In this document: in pieces, positions 15,025-24,646 of the stretch
Numbering within the stretch: the stretch's first letter is position 1
How the letters are laid out: each line of letters opens with the position of its first letter
Assembly: GCA_964362625.1 (NCBI GenBank)
Contig: CAYIFA010000001.1
Location: 1-64,000 of the forward strand
DNA: 64,000 nucleotides
Source: CAYIFA01 sp964362625
GTDB lineage: Bacteria > Patescibacteriota > Minisyncoccia > 1-14-0-10-42-19
Direction of reading: 5' to 3'
The notes under the pieces: generated by a model
The model's input: only the letters and a program-made list of their open reading frames with translations
Databases searched by the model: none
What the model was told of the DNA's origin: nothing
Position numbers and translations under genes: made by a program

Positions 15025-16561
15025 ACTGATGCCGGCCCCAGTTTAATAAATAGGTTTTCCTGAAATCCCGCGGGAGCTTTGAAATTGCTTTATCGGCATA
15101 GTAAGAATCATCGGGATGATTGGTAGTAGAAATTTCTTCAAAAATAACCCCGGTGTCACTGCCGAAAGCATGCACTATGCCGCGCGGCACCCACAATGAA
15201 TCACCCGGTTCCAAAACTTTTTGCCGGTCGTCGATATCAACTTTCATAACCCCGCTTAAAACATGAAAAGTTTCATCTTTTTTCATGTGGTAGTGCGCCG
15301 GGTTATATTGACCGGCTAATTGCACAACAATTTTTTTGGCGTATTCGCGATTAAAACAAGTGATTAAAGTACAGCCGGCTTTATGAAAATTCTCTACTCC
15401 ATAATGATGCGAGAGTTCCACTTGAAAATCATGGCCCAATGGAACTTTGGCCGTATTAAGCATGCCCTTTATCGAATGGATGGCGTGATAAATTATTTCT
15501 TTTTTCTCCGGAACATCCGATCGAGTTATGCCCGCGATGGCCTCTTTCGGCAGATAATCCTTATCAGCCAACATCCCATCCCTCCACCGGCCGCTTACCA
15601 ACTGGCCGCCTTGCAAAGGCATGGCAAAAAATACATCCGAGCGGTCAATGATTGTTCCGGCCTCAATCCGGCGTTTGGCGTAAACCCCACGCATTAGGGA
15701 CCTGAGGTCGCTTGCTTCTTCTTCAGAAATGCTTCGCTCACCAGCTTCATGCCCGCATGCCTTAACTGCTTCTTTATACGAGGCGACCCAAGCGTCCACT
15801 TGTTCGGGAGACGCTGAATAAGCGTTCAATTTTATGCCGTCAGCCGGGACTCCAACATGCTTTTCAAAAATCCGCGCGCCTTTAGCGTAAGCAAGACCGA
15901 CGAGCGACGTATTTGATGGCTCTTCATGCGTTGAAAAGCCAATAGTCAATCCGGGATAACGGCTGCGTAAAATTCCAATCTGATTTAAATGCGCTTTATC
16001 GTTGGTCATCGGATAAATTGAAACACAGTGCATAAGCGCGAAGTGCACCGCGCGTTTTTGGAAAAAGCTAACGATTTTATCAATATCTTTGACCGTAAGT
16101 CCGCCGGTTGAAATAATTACCGGCCTGCCGGTATCAGCAACCCGCTCCAACAACGGAAAATCTAGGGCTGAACAGCTGCCGATCTTTATTATCTCAATAC
16201 CCAGGCGCATGATGCGGTCAACCGACAGTTCGTCAAACGGCGTGCACATCGAAATCAAGCCGAGTTTTTTTGTTTCGGCGACCAATTCGGCGAATTGCTC
16301 CTCGCTCATCCGCGTAGATAAAAATCTCGGGATATGCTTAATATCTTTGGACTCGCGGAAATCCGGATGAATAAAAGTATCCAGATCTCGAAACTGCAGT
16401 TTCACTGCCGCGCGAATATTGTGCCTAGAAGCAATATCGGCCATGGCATTAATAATGCGCTGGCCATGCTCTACCGAACCTTGGTGATTATTGGCCATTT
16501 CGAAGACAAATAGATTTTTGAAATCAAATTGTGGCATGGAAATATTGTAAGATAAGGGCAT
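15017..16561 (-). CDS. neuB: NeuB-family synthase fused to a C-terminal cupin, copy 2
   Basis: Residues 15-285 form a NeuB barrel (FVFEMANNHQGSVEHG, AVKLQF, HCVSIYPMT, FEKHVG). A SAF domain follows (MRGVYAKRRIEAGTIIDRSD, about 300-350). Residues 395-500 are a cupin with metal-ligand histidines in PAHYHMKKDETFHVLSG and VPRGIVHAFG. The total of 514 residues compares with about 340 for NeuB alone. The ATG overlaps the upstream cytidylyltransferase stop as TAATG; a second Met eight residues on is possible. The cupin might isomerise or bind the sugar substrate; this is a guess. Confidence 0.9.
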   Translation of the reverse strand: MPLSYNISMPQFDFKNLFVFEMANNHQGSVEHGQRIINAMADIASRHNIRAAVKLQFRDLDTFIHPDFRESKDIKHIPRFLSTRMSEEQFAELVAETKKLGLISMCTPFDELSVDRIMRLGIEIIKIGSCSALDFPLLERVADTGRPVIISTGGLTVKDIDKIVSFFQKRAVHFALMHCVSIYPMTNDKAHLNQIGILRSRYPGLTIGFSTHEEPSNTSLVGLAYAKGARIFEKHVGVPADGIKLNAYSASPEQVDAWVASYKEAVKACGHEAGERSISEEEASDLRSLMRGVYAKRRIEAGTIIDRSDVFFAMPLQGGQLVSGRWRDGMLADKDYLPKEAIAGITRSDVPEKKEIIYHAIHSIKGMLNTAKVPLGHDFQVELSHHYGVENFHKAGCTLITCFNREYAKKIVVQLAGQYNPAHYHMKKDETFHVLSGVMKVDIDDRQKVLEPGDSLWVPRGIVHAFGSDTGVIFEEISTTNHPDDSYYADKAISKLPRDFRKTYLLNWGRHQFD

Positions 16562-17292
16562 TAACTATGCAATCGCTTTTTCATTAGAATTTCCGCAACT
16601 TCAAAATCAAGAGTACTGTCAATGTTTATCGAATCCTCCGGATTCATAAAAAAATAGGCAACTTTTTCGCCGGAAGTAGATTTTAAATCGCGAATTGTAT
16701 TGAGCCGCATAACATCCATTGCTCCGGTATGGACATAAACTTTCGGGAGCATTTGGCGCGGGAGGTTATACGGCTCATCCATTTTGGTGATGGTTTTCGG
16801 TAAAAACGGCTCCATGATTGCCGAGCTCCCGATTGTTTGCCACATTTTATAAGGATGCTTGGGTGATTCGGTTATCGGCCGACAGGAATCGGCATCAGGA
16901 TTATTCAAAAGCTTTTGAATGCCCTGATCAATATGCGCCGCAGTCCTAAGCGGTGAGGTCGGCGGCAGGCGTAAAACAATATCTGGCTCGTAATCTTCTT
17001 TCTTCTTTAAAAAATCAAGCGCGTGGTTTAAAAATTCTACGTCGGTCGCGAGATCGCCGGAGATTTCCGCAGGGCGCAAAAACGGGACTTCTCCTCCATA
17101 TTTTTCGGCAACCTTTGCGATTTCTTCGCTATCGGTTGAAATAATAAGTCGCGTCAAAAGATTTGATTGCTTTGCAATTTCAATAGTCCAAGCAATCAAT
17201 GGCTTACCGGCTAAATTTCGTATATTTTTCCCGGGCACGCCCTTGGATCCGCCGCGCGCGGGAATAATTCCTAAAATCTCCATTTTTTTCAT
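16561..17292 (-). CDS. neuA: CMP-sugar cytidylyltransferase, copy 2
   Basis: A 243-residue NeuA homologue with the CTP loop IIPARGGSKGVPGKNI, PFLRPAEISGDLATD and LPPTSPLR. It diverges from the copy at 9850-10563 in its second half (ESPKHPYKMWQTIG, YNLPRQMLPKVYVHTGAMDV), which suggests a different acid substrate. The ATG at 17292 is chosen because it lies 6 nt after a TATATT -10; a TTG one codon earlier and an ATG three codons later are alternatives. It is coupled to neuB copy 2. Confidence 0.92.
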   Translation of the reverse strand: MKKMEILGIIPARGGSKGVPGKNIRNLAGKPLIAWTIEIAKQSNLLTRLIISTDSEEIAKVAEKYGGEVPFLRPAEISGDLATDVEFLNHALDFLKKKEDYEPDIVLRLPPTSPLRTAAHIDQGIQKLLNNPDADSCRPITESPKHPYKMWQTIGSSAIMEPFLPKTITKMDEPYNLPRQMLPKVYVHTGAMDVMRLNTIRDLKSTSGEKVAYFFMNPEDSINIDSTLDFEVAEILMKKRLHS

Positions 17293-17298
17293 CAATTG

Positions 17299-17327
17299 AA
17301 TATAAACATACTTTCATTAAAAGACAA
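17299..17327 (-). promoter_or_regulatory. Promoter of neuA-neuB copy 2, leaderless geometry
   Basis: TTGTCT, a 17-bp spacer and TATATT end 6 nt before the ATG. The -35 overlaps the terminator of the transketolase gene. Confidence 0.7.
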
Positions 17328-17349
17328 GCCCCGGCGCTAACCGGGACTT
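17326..17349 (-). terminator. Terminator after the transketolase gene
   Basis: A 9-bp stem AAGTCCCGG/CCGGGGCTT with one wobble is followed by TGTCTTTT on the minus strand. Confidence 0.75.
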
Positions 17350-17356
17350 TTGAAAA

Positions 17357-19303
17357 TTATTTATAGATGTCCGTTATCCTGTCGGCAATAGACAGATAAT
17401 CTAGCTTGTGATACTTGAGAACCTCGTCATTCAATCCGCAAGCCGGAATTTCCTCTAGGCCATAATTGACTACAATCGGCCCGCCAAGTCTACCAAAAAT
17501 TCCCGAAATATATTCGCCCTGACCGCCCTTAATATAATGGTTATCTAATGTAAAAACAATTTCGGCATGATCAAACGTATCGTTGATCCAATCAGCATCA
17601 ATGCGATTTAGCCAAGGAATGTTGAATACTGATAAGCTGTAATCAGTAAGTTCCTGAACACGCTTCGCGGCCTTTACTGCTTCAGTAAGCATTAACGGAC
17701 CGTAGGCAATGATGTAAGCAAAGGAGGAGCCATTGTCACCTTTATACACGCATACGCCTTGTCCAGGCCTTAGCTGATAGTCGGGAGGGAGCCCGTAAGG
17801 CAAGTCCAAAGGAACATTAACAAATCGGATATAAGTGCTGTCCGGATTATTTTCAACCGCCCAACGAATTGCCATTCGGGCTTCGGCTTCAGAGGACGGT
17901 TCAATTGCCGTAAGCCCGGGCATTGCCGACATACAGGCAATGTCGCGCACTGACTGATGCGAATGTCCGGGACCGCCCGGAATCAAACCGGCCAGTGTTC
18001 CGATATAAATAATCTTGGATTTTTCAGTAGCATTATTGTAAATCTGCTCATTGGCGCGCGGGGTAAGGAAGCAAGCAAACGAATGAACAATCGGTAGCAT
18101 GCCTTGTCTGGCAATACCGCCGGCCATGCTAACCATATCCTGTTCGGCAATCCCGCATTCAACAAATCTTTCCGGATGGCTTTTTTTGAATTCGGCAATC
18201 CCACAATCTTTCACCAGATCGGCGTCCAAAACTACAATGTCTTTTCGGTCTTCGGCAATCTTCAAAAGTTCGTCGCCATAAGCCGAAACAAGATTCTGGG
18301 CTTTAGGAGATGCGGAAACGCGCTTTGGCATATCGCATGTCTCAAATTCCAAAACTATATCGCCTTTGGTCGATGCCCAGATACCTATTTCGAGTTCTGC
18401 AAGCGCGGCGTAATAATCATTATCCGACGGCGCTCCAGCATGATACTTGTAATATTCTTCATCGGCCTTCGGCTCCATAAAAGAGACGCCTTTACCTTTG
18501 ATGGTGTGAGCGATAATTGCTGTTGGGCGTCCGGAAAAAAATTTTGATTCGCGGACTTCTTTCAGAATCGCCGCTAACGACCAGAAGTCGTGCCCGTCAA
18601 CTTCAAAGGTATTCCAGCCAAATGCATTGAATTTTTTGGCGATATGGCCAATGTCGCTGACATTTTTAACAAAGGTATCGGATTGCATTTTGTTGCAATC
18701 AACTATGACCGTGATCTCGGTATACCGGTCATTAGCGGTTTTCCCTAGTGATTCCCAAATCTGGCCCTCTTGCAATTCGCCGTCTCCGGTCAAAACGTAA
18801 ATCCTTCCTCGCGTCCCTTGCATTCTTCGCGCGTAAGCCATGCCCCGCGCTTTTGAAACGCCCATACCAAGTGATCCGGTATTGGTTGCGATGAACGGAG
18901 TGCCGACATCCGGATGACCGGGCAGGCCGCCGATGCGACGAAGTTTGTGAACAAACTCATACGGAATATGTTCTCTTCCGATTAAAACTGAATATAAACC
19001 GGGAACATCGTGGCCTTTTGAAGAAAAGAATACATCAGAATGTGGCGGATCAATTTTCAAGTCATGATCAAATTCTTGATTCGGCGAATTCATCTCCCTT
19101 TCCCACAACCAAGTTACTATATCCATCGCGCTGAAACTCGTCCCGATATGACCGGAACCGGCTTCCTTGATCATAGAAAGGGTATTTAAGCGATATATAT
19201 CGGCCAGCACTCTCATTCGTGCAAACGCATCGCCCGTAACCCATGAGCGAACCTTCCTGATTTGCTCAAGCGGCACAAAATAGAGTTTTCCTTTTTCAAA
19301 CAT
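17357..19303 (-). CDS. tkt: Transketolase (full length, single chain)
   Basis: A 648-residue ThDP enzyme that transfers two-carbon ketol units between sugars. The N-terminal half has MIKEAGSGHIGTSFSAMDIV and the ThDP motif TGDGELQEGQIWESL ending in VDCN. The pyrimidine domain has VVLDADL, RFVECGIAEQDMVSMAGGIA and GPGHSHQSVRDI, and a C-terminal transketolase domain completes it. It is shorter at the end than housekeeping transketolase and resembles the split TktA/TktB type in fused form. A clear AAGGAGG precedes the ATG. Its position between two CMP-sugar units suggests a role in making an unusual sugar, but a central pentose-phosphate role cannot be excluded. Confidence 0.92.
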   Translation of the reverse strand: MFEKGKLYFVPLEQIRKVRSWVTGDAFARMRVLADIYRLNTLSMIKEAGSGHIGTSFSAMDIVTWLWEREMNSPNQEFDHDLKIDPPHSDVFFSSKGHDVPGLYSVLIGREHIPYEFVHKLRRIGGLPGHPDVGTPFIATNTGSLGMGVSKARGMAYARRMQGTRGRIYVLTGDGELQEGQIWESLGKTANDRYTEITVIVDCNKMQSDTFVKNVSDIGHIAKKFNAFGWNTFEVDGHDFWSLAAILKEVRESKFFSGRPTAIIAHTIKGKGVSFMEPKADEEYYKYHAGAPSDNDYYAALAELEIGIWASTKGDIVLEFETCDMPKRVSASPKAQNLVSAYGDELLKIAEDRKDIVVLDADLVKDCGIAEFKKSHPERFVECGIAEQDMVSMAGGIARQGMLPIVHSFACFLTPRANEQIYNNATEKSKIIYIGTLAGLIPGGPGHSHQSVRDIACMSAMPGLTAIEPSSEAEARMAIRWAVENNPDSTYIRFVNVPLDLPYGLPPDYQLRPGQGVCVYKGDNGSSFAYIIAYGPLMLTEAVKAAKRVQELTDYSLSVFNIPWLNRIDADWINDTFDHAEIVFTLDNHYIKGGQGEYISGIFGRLGGPIVVNYGLEEIPACGLNDEVLKYHKLDYLSIADRITDIYK

Positions 19304-19334
19304 CTATGCCTCCTTGAAAGTTTCTTTACCCAAG

Positions 19335-19363
19335 AAAAAAGATAGCACTTATCGTGCTATCTT
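19335..19363 (-). terminator. Terminator after the SDR gene
   Basis: A perfect 8-bp stem GATAGCAC/GTGCTATC with a 5-nt loop is followed by six Ts on the minus strand. It lies between -35 and -10 of the transketolase promoter. Confidence 0.8.
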
Positions 19364-19368
19364 GTCAA
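19339..19368 (-). promoter_or_regulatory. Promoter of tkt, superimposed on a terminator
   Basis: TTGACA, an 18-bp spacer and TATCTT are found; the hairpin arms occupy the spacer and -10. The leader carries AAGGAGG. Confidence 0.55.
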
Positions 19369-19379
19369 TTCTTCCGGCA

Positions 19380-19421
19380 TTAAACCTCCCGGGTCTAATA
19401 GTTAGACCTCCGAGGTTTAAC
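19380..19421. repeat. Tandem hairpin repeat, copy B
   Basis: Two hairpins in tandem, the second reading GTTAGACCT-CCG-AGGTTTAAC, closely related to copy A at 11845-11886. It lies directly after the SDR gene and before its terminator. Confidence 0.6.
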
Positions 19422-19423
19422 TT

Positions 19424-20338
19424 TTAGAGAGCGGTCCAGCCGCCGTCGACAACTAGGGTCGAGCCAGTCATGTAGCGGCTCGCTTCTGAAACCAAAAACA
19501 GGATTGCGCCGTTGTAATCATCCGAGTTAGCCATCCGCTTCAGCGGAGTCCGCTGCACGTATTCGGCGATAAAACGCGGATCTTGATTTTCTTTTACACC
19601 ACCTGGCGCCAAAGTGTTTACCCGGATATTCAACCTATGGTAGCCGCAATAACCGGCAAGCCATCTGGTGAAATTCAGCACTCCGGATTTGGCAACGCTA
19701 TACCCAACCGGTTTGTTGTAATCAATATCGCCATCAGCTCGGCGAAAATCATAAATTGACTGATCCGGACTAACTAATCCGTAAGTAGAAGAAATATTTA
19801 CGATTTTGGCCCACTTGTCTTTGGCAATTTTCCCTGACTCGCGAGCAGACCGAAAATTCCTGATAAACTCCTGGCTCACCAAAAACATTCCGGTCAGATG
19901 AGAATCCAGAACTGCGTGCCAAGTTTCTTCGGAATAATTTTCAAACAGGCCATTATCCGATGCCGGCGCGTCAGGACGAGAATCCATGCCGGCATTATTG
20001 ATAAGAATTGTAGGAGTACCGCGTTCCGCTTCCTCCATCCATTTAAAAAAACCTTGAATTTCTTTTCTATTGGTAATGTCGCACGTCCAAGCTTGTCCCG
20101 CCATCCAATGACCGAGCCCGCACATTTCGCGAGCCAACTTCGCTACGTCATCGGCAAAATGATCCTTAAGGTCTAAAGCGACTACATTTGCCCCGGCTTT
20201 CATGAGCGTCATAACATACTGACTCCCCAATAAGCCCATCCCGCCAGTTACAATCGCAACTTCGCCGTCCAAGTTAAACAATTTGTCAAAAAACGCATGC
20301 TGTATATCATTCCGGCTCTCGGGCCATTCATTGCGCAT
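19424..20338 (-). CDS. Short-chain dehydrogenase/reductase (classical SDR)
   Basis: A 304-residue NAD(P)-dependent oxidoreductase. After about 20 extra N-terminal residues comes the cofactor motif VTGGMGLLGSQY, then NNAGMDSRPDAP, the catalytic serine region VNISSTYG and the pair YSVAK. The end, YMTGSTLVVDGGWTAL, is typical. A GAGG lies upstream of the ATG. It resembles gluconate-5-dehydrogenase or acyl-reductase type SDRs; the substrate is unknown. It forms a unit with neuB copy 3 or stands alone after a 205-bp gap. Confidence 0.85.
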   Translation of the reverse strand: MRNEWPESRNDIQHAFFDKLFNLDGEVAIVTGGMGLLGSQYVMTLMKAGANVVALDLKDHFADDVAKLAREMCGLGHWMAGQAWTCDITNRKEIQGFFKWMEEAERGTPTILINNAGMDSRPDAPASDNGLFENYSEETWHAVLDSHLTGMFLVSQEFIRNFRSARESGKIAKDKWAKIVNISSTYGLVSPDQSIYDFRRADGDIDYNKPVGYSVAKSGVLNFTRWLAGYCGYHRLNIRVNTLAPGGVKENQDPRFIAEYVQRTPLKRMANSDDYNGAILFLVSEASRYMTGSTLVVDGGWTAL

Positions 20339-20405
20339 GCAAAATCCTCATTTTCGATACTATGTGATTCTAAAGTAATTGTAGAGGGTGCTAATAAAAA
20401 ATCAA

Positions 20406-20543
20406 CCCCGTCACTAGAAAATGGCATATTGATGCGCGTTTCTATTGAGGGGCCCACTGAGGATTCTGGATTAATTAATCGTTACAATGACCCGTGTTAA
20501 GAAGAGCGCATCAAAGAAACGCCATGCCATTTTCAGTGCGGGG
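20406..20543. repeat. Imperfect inverted repeat around the neuB3-SDR intergenic space
   Basis: A 22-bp arm (20406-20427: CCCCGTCACTAG then AAAATGGCAT) and a 20-bp inverted partner (20524-20543: ATGCCATTTTC then AGTGCGGGG) differ by two single-base gaps. They lie 96 bp apart. The 205-bp intergenic region contains nothing else recognised. Confidence 0.5.
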
Positions 20544-21626
20544 TCAAGACCAAACAATATCTTCGTGCTTTATAACACCATCTTCGGCAATGTCGGCCTT
20601 GGCGGTTTTCCCTACTATCTCGCCAAGCATTCGTGGCTTTAAGCCATAACCCGGGCTTTTGCAGGTGAGCATTTCGGCGGTTATTTTGGCGCCGGCCGGA
20701 ATCCGGGTTTTCGCGACAATGCTTTTGGAGTGTTTGTCGCGCGTCGGTTTTTCAACGTCAAAAAGAAACTTGCCGTATTGGCCCATGGCCTTTTCAATCC
20801 GGCGGGTAGACACCACCATGTGCTTGAATTCCACTGGATCAACGCTAACCGTAGCATGATCCGGACCCGGCAGATTTTTATCGAGGGTAATATGGCGTTC
20901 AACGGTTTTCGCGCCAAGGGTAATTGCGGCAAGTGTCGGCAAAAATCCTTTTTCGTGACCAGAATATCCAATTGGCAGTGGATTATATCGTTCTCTTAAA
21001 AAGGGGATGGTGGCTAAATTCAAATATTCATCCAAGGTCGGGTAAACCGAAACGCAATGTTTTATGATCAGCTGGTTATTATGCTTTAGAATCGTCTCGA
21101 CTCCTTCATCTAGCTCCTCCAAAGAATGCATGCCGGTTGATAAAATCATTGGCTTGCCTTTTTTGGCCACATGTTCCAGGAGCGGTAAATTTGAAACGTC
21201 GAATGAAGCAATTTTATAAACATCCATCCCGACTTCTTCCAAGAAATCTGCGCTTTTTTTATCAAATGGAGTCGCGAAAAATATTGTGCCGAGCTTTTGC
21301 GCGTGTTCTTTGAGTTTCAAAAAATTATCCATATCCAACTCCAGGGCCTTCCGATACTCGCCATAGGTTTTGCCGAAAATCTGGTCCTTAGTTTGTTCTT
21401 TATTTTGAAGTTCTTTAGCAAAGACTTCGTCAATAAAACGCTTTTGAAATTTCACCGCATCAGCACCGGCTTTTACCGCCTCTTCAATGGTGCGTTTCGC
21501 CAAGAAATAGTCGCCATTGTGGTTATTCCCGATTTCAGCAATAAAAAATACCGGCTCGCCTTCGCCGACAAAGCGACCTCCAATCTTCACTTTCCGCGGC
21601 AAATCCTTAAATTTGTCTCGCAACAT
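20544..21626 (-). CDS. neuB: NeuB-family nonulosonic acid synthase, copy 3
   Basis: A 360-residue synthase with the barrel motifs FFIAEIGNNHNGDYFLAK, ADAVKFQKR, HCVSVYPTL and VERHITLDKNLPGPDH, then a SAF domain starting SKSIVAKTRIPAGAKITAEM. It is the most canonical of the three copies and fits NeuB/LegI/PseI best. The GNNHNGD and GPDH motifs are complete. A -10-like TATAGA lies 6 nt before the ATG. No CMP-sugar synthetase is immediately adjacent, so it may share one of the two in the locus. Confidence 0.93.
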   Translation of the reverse strand: MLRDKFKDLPRKVKIGGRFVGEGEPVFFIAEIGNNHNGDYFLAKRTIEEAVKAGADAVKFQKRFIDEVFAKELQNKEQTKDQIFGKTYGEYRKALELDMDNFLKLKEHAQKLGTIFFATPFDKKSADFLEEVGMDVYKIASFDVSNLPLLEHVAKKGKPMILSTGMHSLEELDEGVETILKHNNQLIIKHCVSVYPTLDEYLNLATIPFLRERYNPLPIGYSGHEKGFLPTLAAITLGAKTVERHITLDKNLPGPDHATVSVDPVEFKHMVVSTRRIEKAMGQYGKFLFDVEKPTRDKHSKSIVAKTRIPAGAKITAEMLTCKSPGYGLKPRMLGEIVGKTAKADIAEDGVIKHEDIVWS

Positions 21627-21716
21627 GATTATTCTATATTAAAACAAATAAAAAATGCGGCAACTGCCTTAACTAGAACGCAATAATATCGCCTATAAGT
21701 AAAGCCTCTGGCGCAT

Positions 21717-24560
21717 TCATCGCGCGAGCCATTGGCCGGTATATGATTTTTTGTTTTTGGCAATTTCAGACGGTATCCCGCAAGCTACAACTTCGCCGCC
21801 TTTACTGCCCCCCTCCGGGCCGAGATCAATCAGCCAATCGGCATTGCGCAAAATATCCAAGTTATGCTCAATAACTAAAACAGTGTTACCTTTATCAACC
21901 AGTGCCGCAAGCACGGTCAAAAGTTTTTGGATGTCATCAAAATGCAAACCGGTGGTGGGCTCATCTAATATATACATTGTTTTACCGGTGGATTTTTTGG
22001 CCAGCTCCGTCGCCAATTTCACCCGTTGGGCCTCGCCTCCGGAGAGTGTCGTTGCTGATTGCCCGAGTTTCATATAGCCAAGACCGACTTGCACAAGGGT
22101 CTCTATTTTAATTTTGATTTGCGGAATTTTTTTGAAAAATTCAAGCGACTCCTCGATAGTCATCTCCAAAACTTCGGCGATGTTTTTCCCGTCGTAATGT
22201 ATAGACAGGGCCTCGCGATTATAACGGAGTCCAGCACACTCCTCGCACGGCACGTAAATATCCGGCAAAAAATACATTTCTATTTTTTTGACGCCTTGTC
22301 CTTCGCAGGCCTCGCACCGGCCGCCCTTTACGTTAAAACTGAAGCGGCCGGCCTTATAGCCACGGGCTCGCGCGTCATGCGTTTTTGAAAACAAATCTCG
22401 GATCACCGCGAACGCTCCGGTATAGGTTGCCGGATTGGACCTAGGAGTGCGTCCGATCGGCGACTGATCCACCACCACTACTTTATCCAAATTATGAACG
22501 CCTTCTATTGTTTTGTGCTTGCCCGGCGTTTCTCGCGAGCCGTAAAAATGCTGCATCAATGCCTTGGCTAAAATATCGTTTACCAAAGTTGACTTGCCCG
22601 ATCCGGAGACTCCGGAAACGCAAACCAGCATGCCAAGCGGAATTTCCGCGTCTATATTTTTTAAATTATGTTCGCTCGCCCCGCGTATCTTCAACTTGGC
22701 TATTTTACTTTTTTCGATTTGCCTGTTTGCAACTTTAACCTCCCTCTTTCCTGAGATATATTCCCCGGTCAAAGTATCCGCCTTCTTCAATTGCTCGTAA
22801 GTGCCCTCAAACACCACGCGGCCGCCATGCCTACCGGCTCCCGGCCCAAGATCCACTATCCAGTCCGCTTCCTCCATTGTTTCTCTATCGTGTTCAACCA
22901 CAATGACACTGTTGCCCAGATCCCGAAGCTTCTTTAAGGTGGTAATCAGCCGCGAATGATCCCGCGAATGCAAACCAATGGAAGGTTCGTCCAAAACATA
23001 CATTACGCCTGCCAAGCCGGAGCCGATTTGCGTTGCAAGTCGTACCCGCTGGGCCTCCCCTCCGGCAAGCGTAGTTGATTCGCGGTCAAGCGAGATATAA
23101 TCCAGCCCGACATCAGTCAAAAATTCCAGACGCCGCGATATTTCTTTAAGCAAAGGTTCGGCGATTTTCGAATTTTCTTTTTCTTTTCTAACTTCGACGG
23201 CGACAGTTTTAATAAATCCGATCGCGCCATCAGAAGATAACCGTGAAACTTCAGCAATGTTTTTCCCGCCCACCGTAACGGCCAGCGCCTCTCTTTTAAG
23301 ACGGAGCCCGAGACAATCTGGGCACTCCCGAACATTCATGTAACGTTCTATTTCGGCCCGAGTCCATTCGGAGTCGGTCTCGCGCCACCTGCGCTCCAGG
23401 TTGCCAATCACGCCCTCAAAGCCATCAGGATTATTCGCCCGCTCGCCACGCAAAATCAATTCAAGCATTTTAGGAGAAAGATTTTTTACCGGTTCATAGA
23501 GAGAGAATTTATGGCGTTTGGCCAAATCTTCCATAATCCACCAATACCATGATTGGCGGCCGACCCGATGCGAAGCTCTGGACCATGGCTGGATCGCGCC
23601 TTCGGCAATGGTAAGATTTTTATTCGGGATGACAAGATCCGGATCAACTTCCAGCTGGTTGCCAAGCCCGGTACAACGCGCGCAGGCCCCGTATGGACTG
23701 TTAAAAGAAAAAAGCCGCGGTTCTATTGGCGGCAACGAAACATGGCAATTGGGACAAGCGAAATTCTCCGAAAATAATGTTTCCTTTAAAACCTTCTCCT
23801 GATTTTTGAGATCAACTCCGATAACTTGTGCGATACCTCCGGCCAGGGTCAAAGCGGTTTCAAGTGAATCATGAAGCCGCGAGCGCTCAGTGGATTTATC
23901 GATAATCAGTCTATCCACCACTACTTCAATGGAATGCTTTTTTTTCGGGTCAAGCGGCAAATCAACTGCTTCTTCTATACGCATTACTCCTCCGTTCATG
24001 CGAACTCGCAAATAACCCTGCTTCTGAATACTTTCAAGGATTTTTTTGTGCTCCCCTTTCCGAGATCTGACAACAGGCGCGGCGATCAAGGCAATAGTGT
24101 CTTTAAAATTTTTGATAACCTGCCAAATCATCTGGTCAATGGTTTGCTTTTTAACGGCACGCCCGCATTCCGGACAGTGCGGCTCACCTACACGCGCATA
24201 AAGTATCCGGAGATAATCATGTATCTCGGTGATTGTTCCGACAGTAGAGCGAGGATTTTTCGCGATGGAGCGCTGGCTGATGGCAATTGCCGGAGATAAA
24301 CCGGATATTTCATCGGCATCCGGTTTGTCCTTAACGCCTAAAAATTGCCGGGCGTAACTGGAAAGCGACTCCACGAATCTGCGTTCGGCTTCAGCGTAGA
24401 GCGTGTCAAAGGCGAGAGATGATTTACCGGATCCGGAAAGCCCAGTTATAACCACCAGCGAGTTACGCGGGATGTCAAGCGATATGTTTTTCAGATTATG
24501 CACCCGCGCTCCTTTGACGCGAATGTAATCATTGGATTCTTTTTTGGAAATACCGGCCAT
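21717..24560 (-). CDS. uvrA: Excinuclease ABC subunit A
   Basis: UvrA recognises DNA damage in nucleotide excision repair. This 947-residue protein has two ABC modules. The first has Walker [19 protein letters not shown] and signature [12 protein letters not shown]; the second has [15 protein letters not shown] and [12 protein letters not shown]. Zinc motifs are visible as CPECG, CPNC and CEACEGQG...CEEC. Both Walker B segments ([26 protein letters not shown]) are intact. Length is normal. It is the one DNA-repair gene inside the sugar island, with its own promoter. Confidence 0.97.
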   Translation of the reverse strand: MAGISKKESNDYIRVKGARVHNLKNISLDIPRNSLVVITGLSGSGKSSLAFDTLYAEAERRFVESLSSYARQFLGVKDKPDADEISGLSPAIAISQRSIAKNPRSTVGTITEIHDYLRILYARVGEPHCPECGRAVKKQTIDQMIWQVIKNFKDTIALIAAPVVRSRKGEHKKILESIQKQGYLRVRMNGGVMRIEEAVDLPLDPKKKHSIEVVVDRLIIDKSTERSRLHDSLETALTLAGGIAQVIGVDLKNQEKVLKETLFSENFACPNCHVSLPPIEPRLFSFNSPYGACARCTGLGNQLEVDPDLVIPNKNLTIAEGAIQPWSRASHRVGRQSWYWWIMEDLAKRHKFSLYEPVKNLSPKMLELILRGERANNPDGFEGVIGNLERRWRETDSEWTRAEIERYMNVRECPDCLGLRLKREALAVTVGGKNIAEVSRLSSDGAIGFIKTVAVEVRKEKENSKIAEPLLKEISRRLEFLTDVGLDYISLDRESTTLAGGEAQRVRLATQIGSGLAGVMYVLDEPSIGLHSRDHSRLITTLKKLRDLGNSVIVVEHDRETMEEADWIVDLGPGAGRHGGRVVFEGTYEQLKKADTLTGEYISGKREVKVANRQIEKSKIAKLKIRGASEHNLKNIDAEIPLGMLVCVSGVSGSGKSTLVNDILAKALMQHFYGSRETPGKHKTIEGVHNLDKVVVVDQSPIGRTPRSNPATYTGAFAVIRDLFSKTHDARARGYKAGRFSFNVKGGRCEACEGQGVKKIEMYFLPDIYVPCEECAGLRYNREALSIHYDGKNIAEVLEMTIEESLEFFKKIPQIKIKIETLVQVGLGYMKLGQSATTLSGGEAQRVKLATELAKKSTGKTMYILDEPTTGLHFDDIQKLLTVLAALVDKGNTVLVIEHNLDILRNADWLIDLGPEGGSKGGEVVACGIPSEIAKNKKSYTGQWLAR

Positions 24561-24566
24561 CTTTTT

Positions 24567-24594
24567 TTAATATTTCAGTATACTCATCAGTCAA
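24567..24594 (-). promoter_or_regulatory. Promoter of uvrA, leaderless geometry
   Basis: TTGACT, a 16-bp spacer and TATTAA end 6 nt before the uvrA ATG. No LexA-like palindrome was noticed. Confidence 0.72.
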
Positions 24595-24646
24595 GGGCTA
24601 GTCAATGGCGCGCCCCACTATGCGTTATGTACTGCCGGCTCTCCGA

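Noticed and set aside
20297..20500. Plus-strand reading frame in the neuB3-SDR gap
   Set aside because: It overlaps the start of the SDR gene antisense and includes one arm of the inverted repeat; no start signal.
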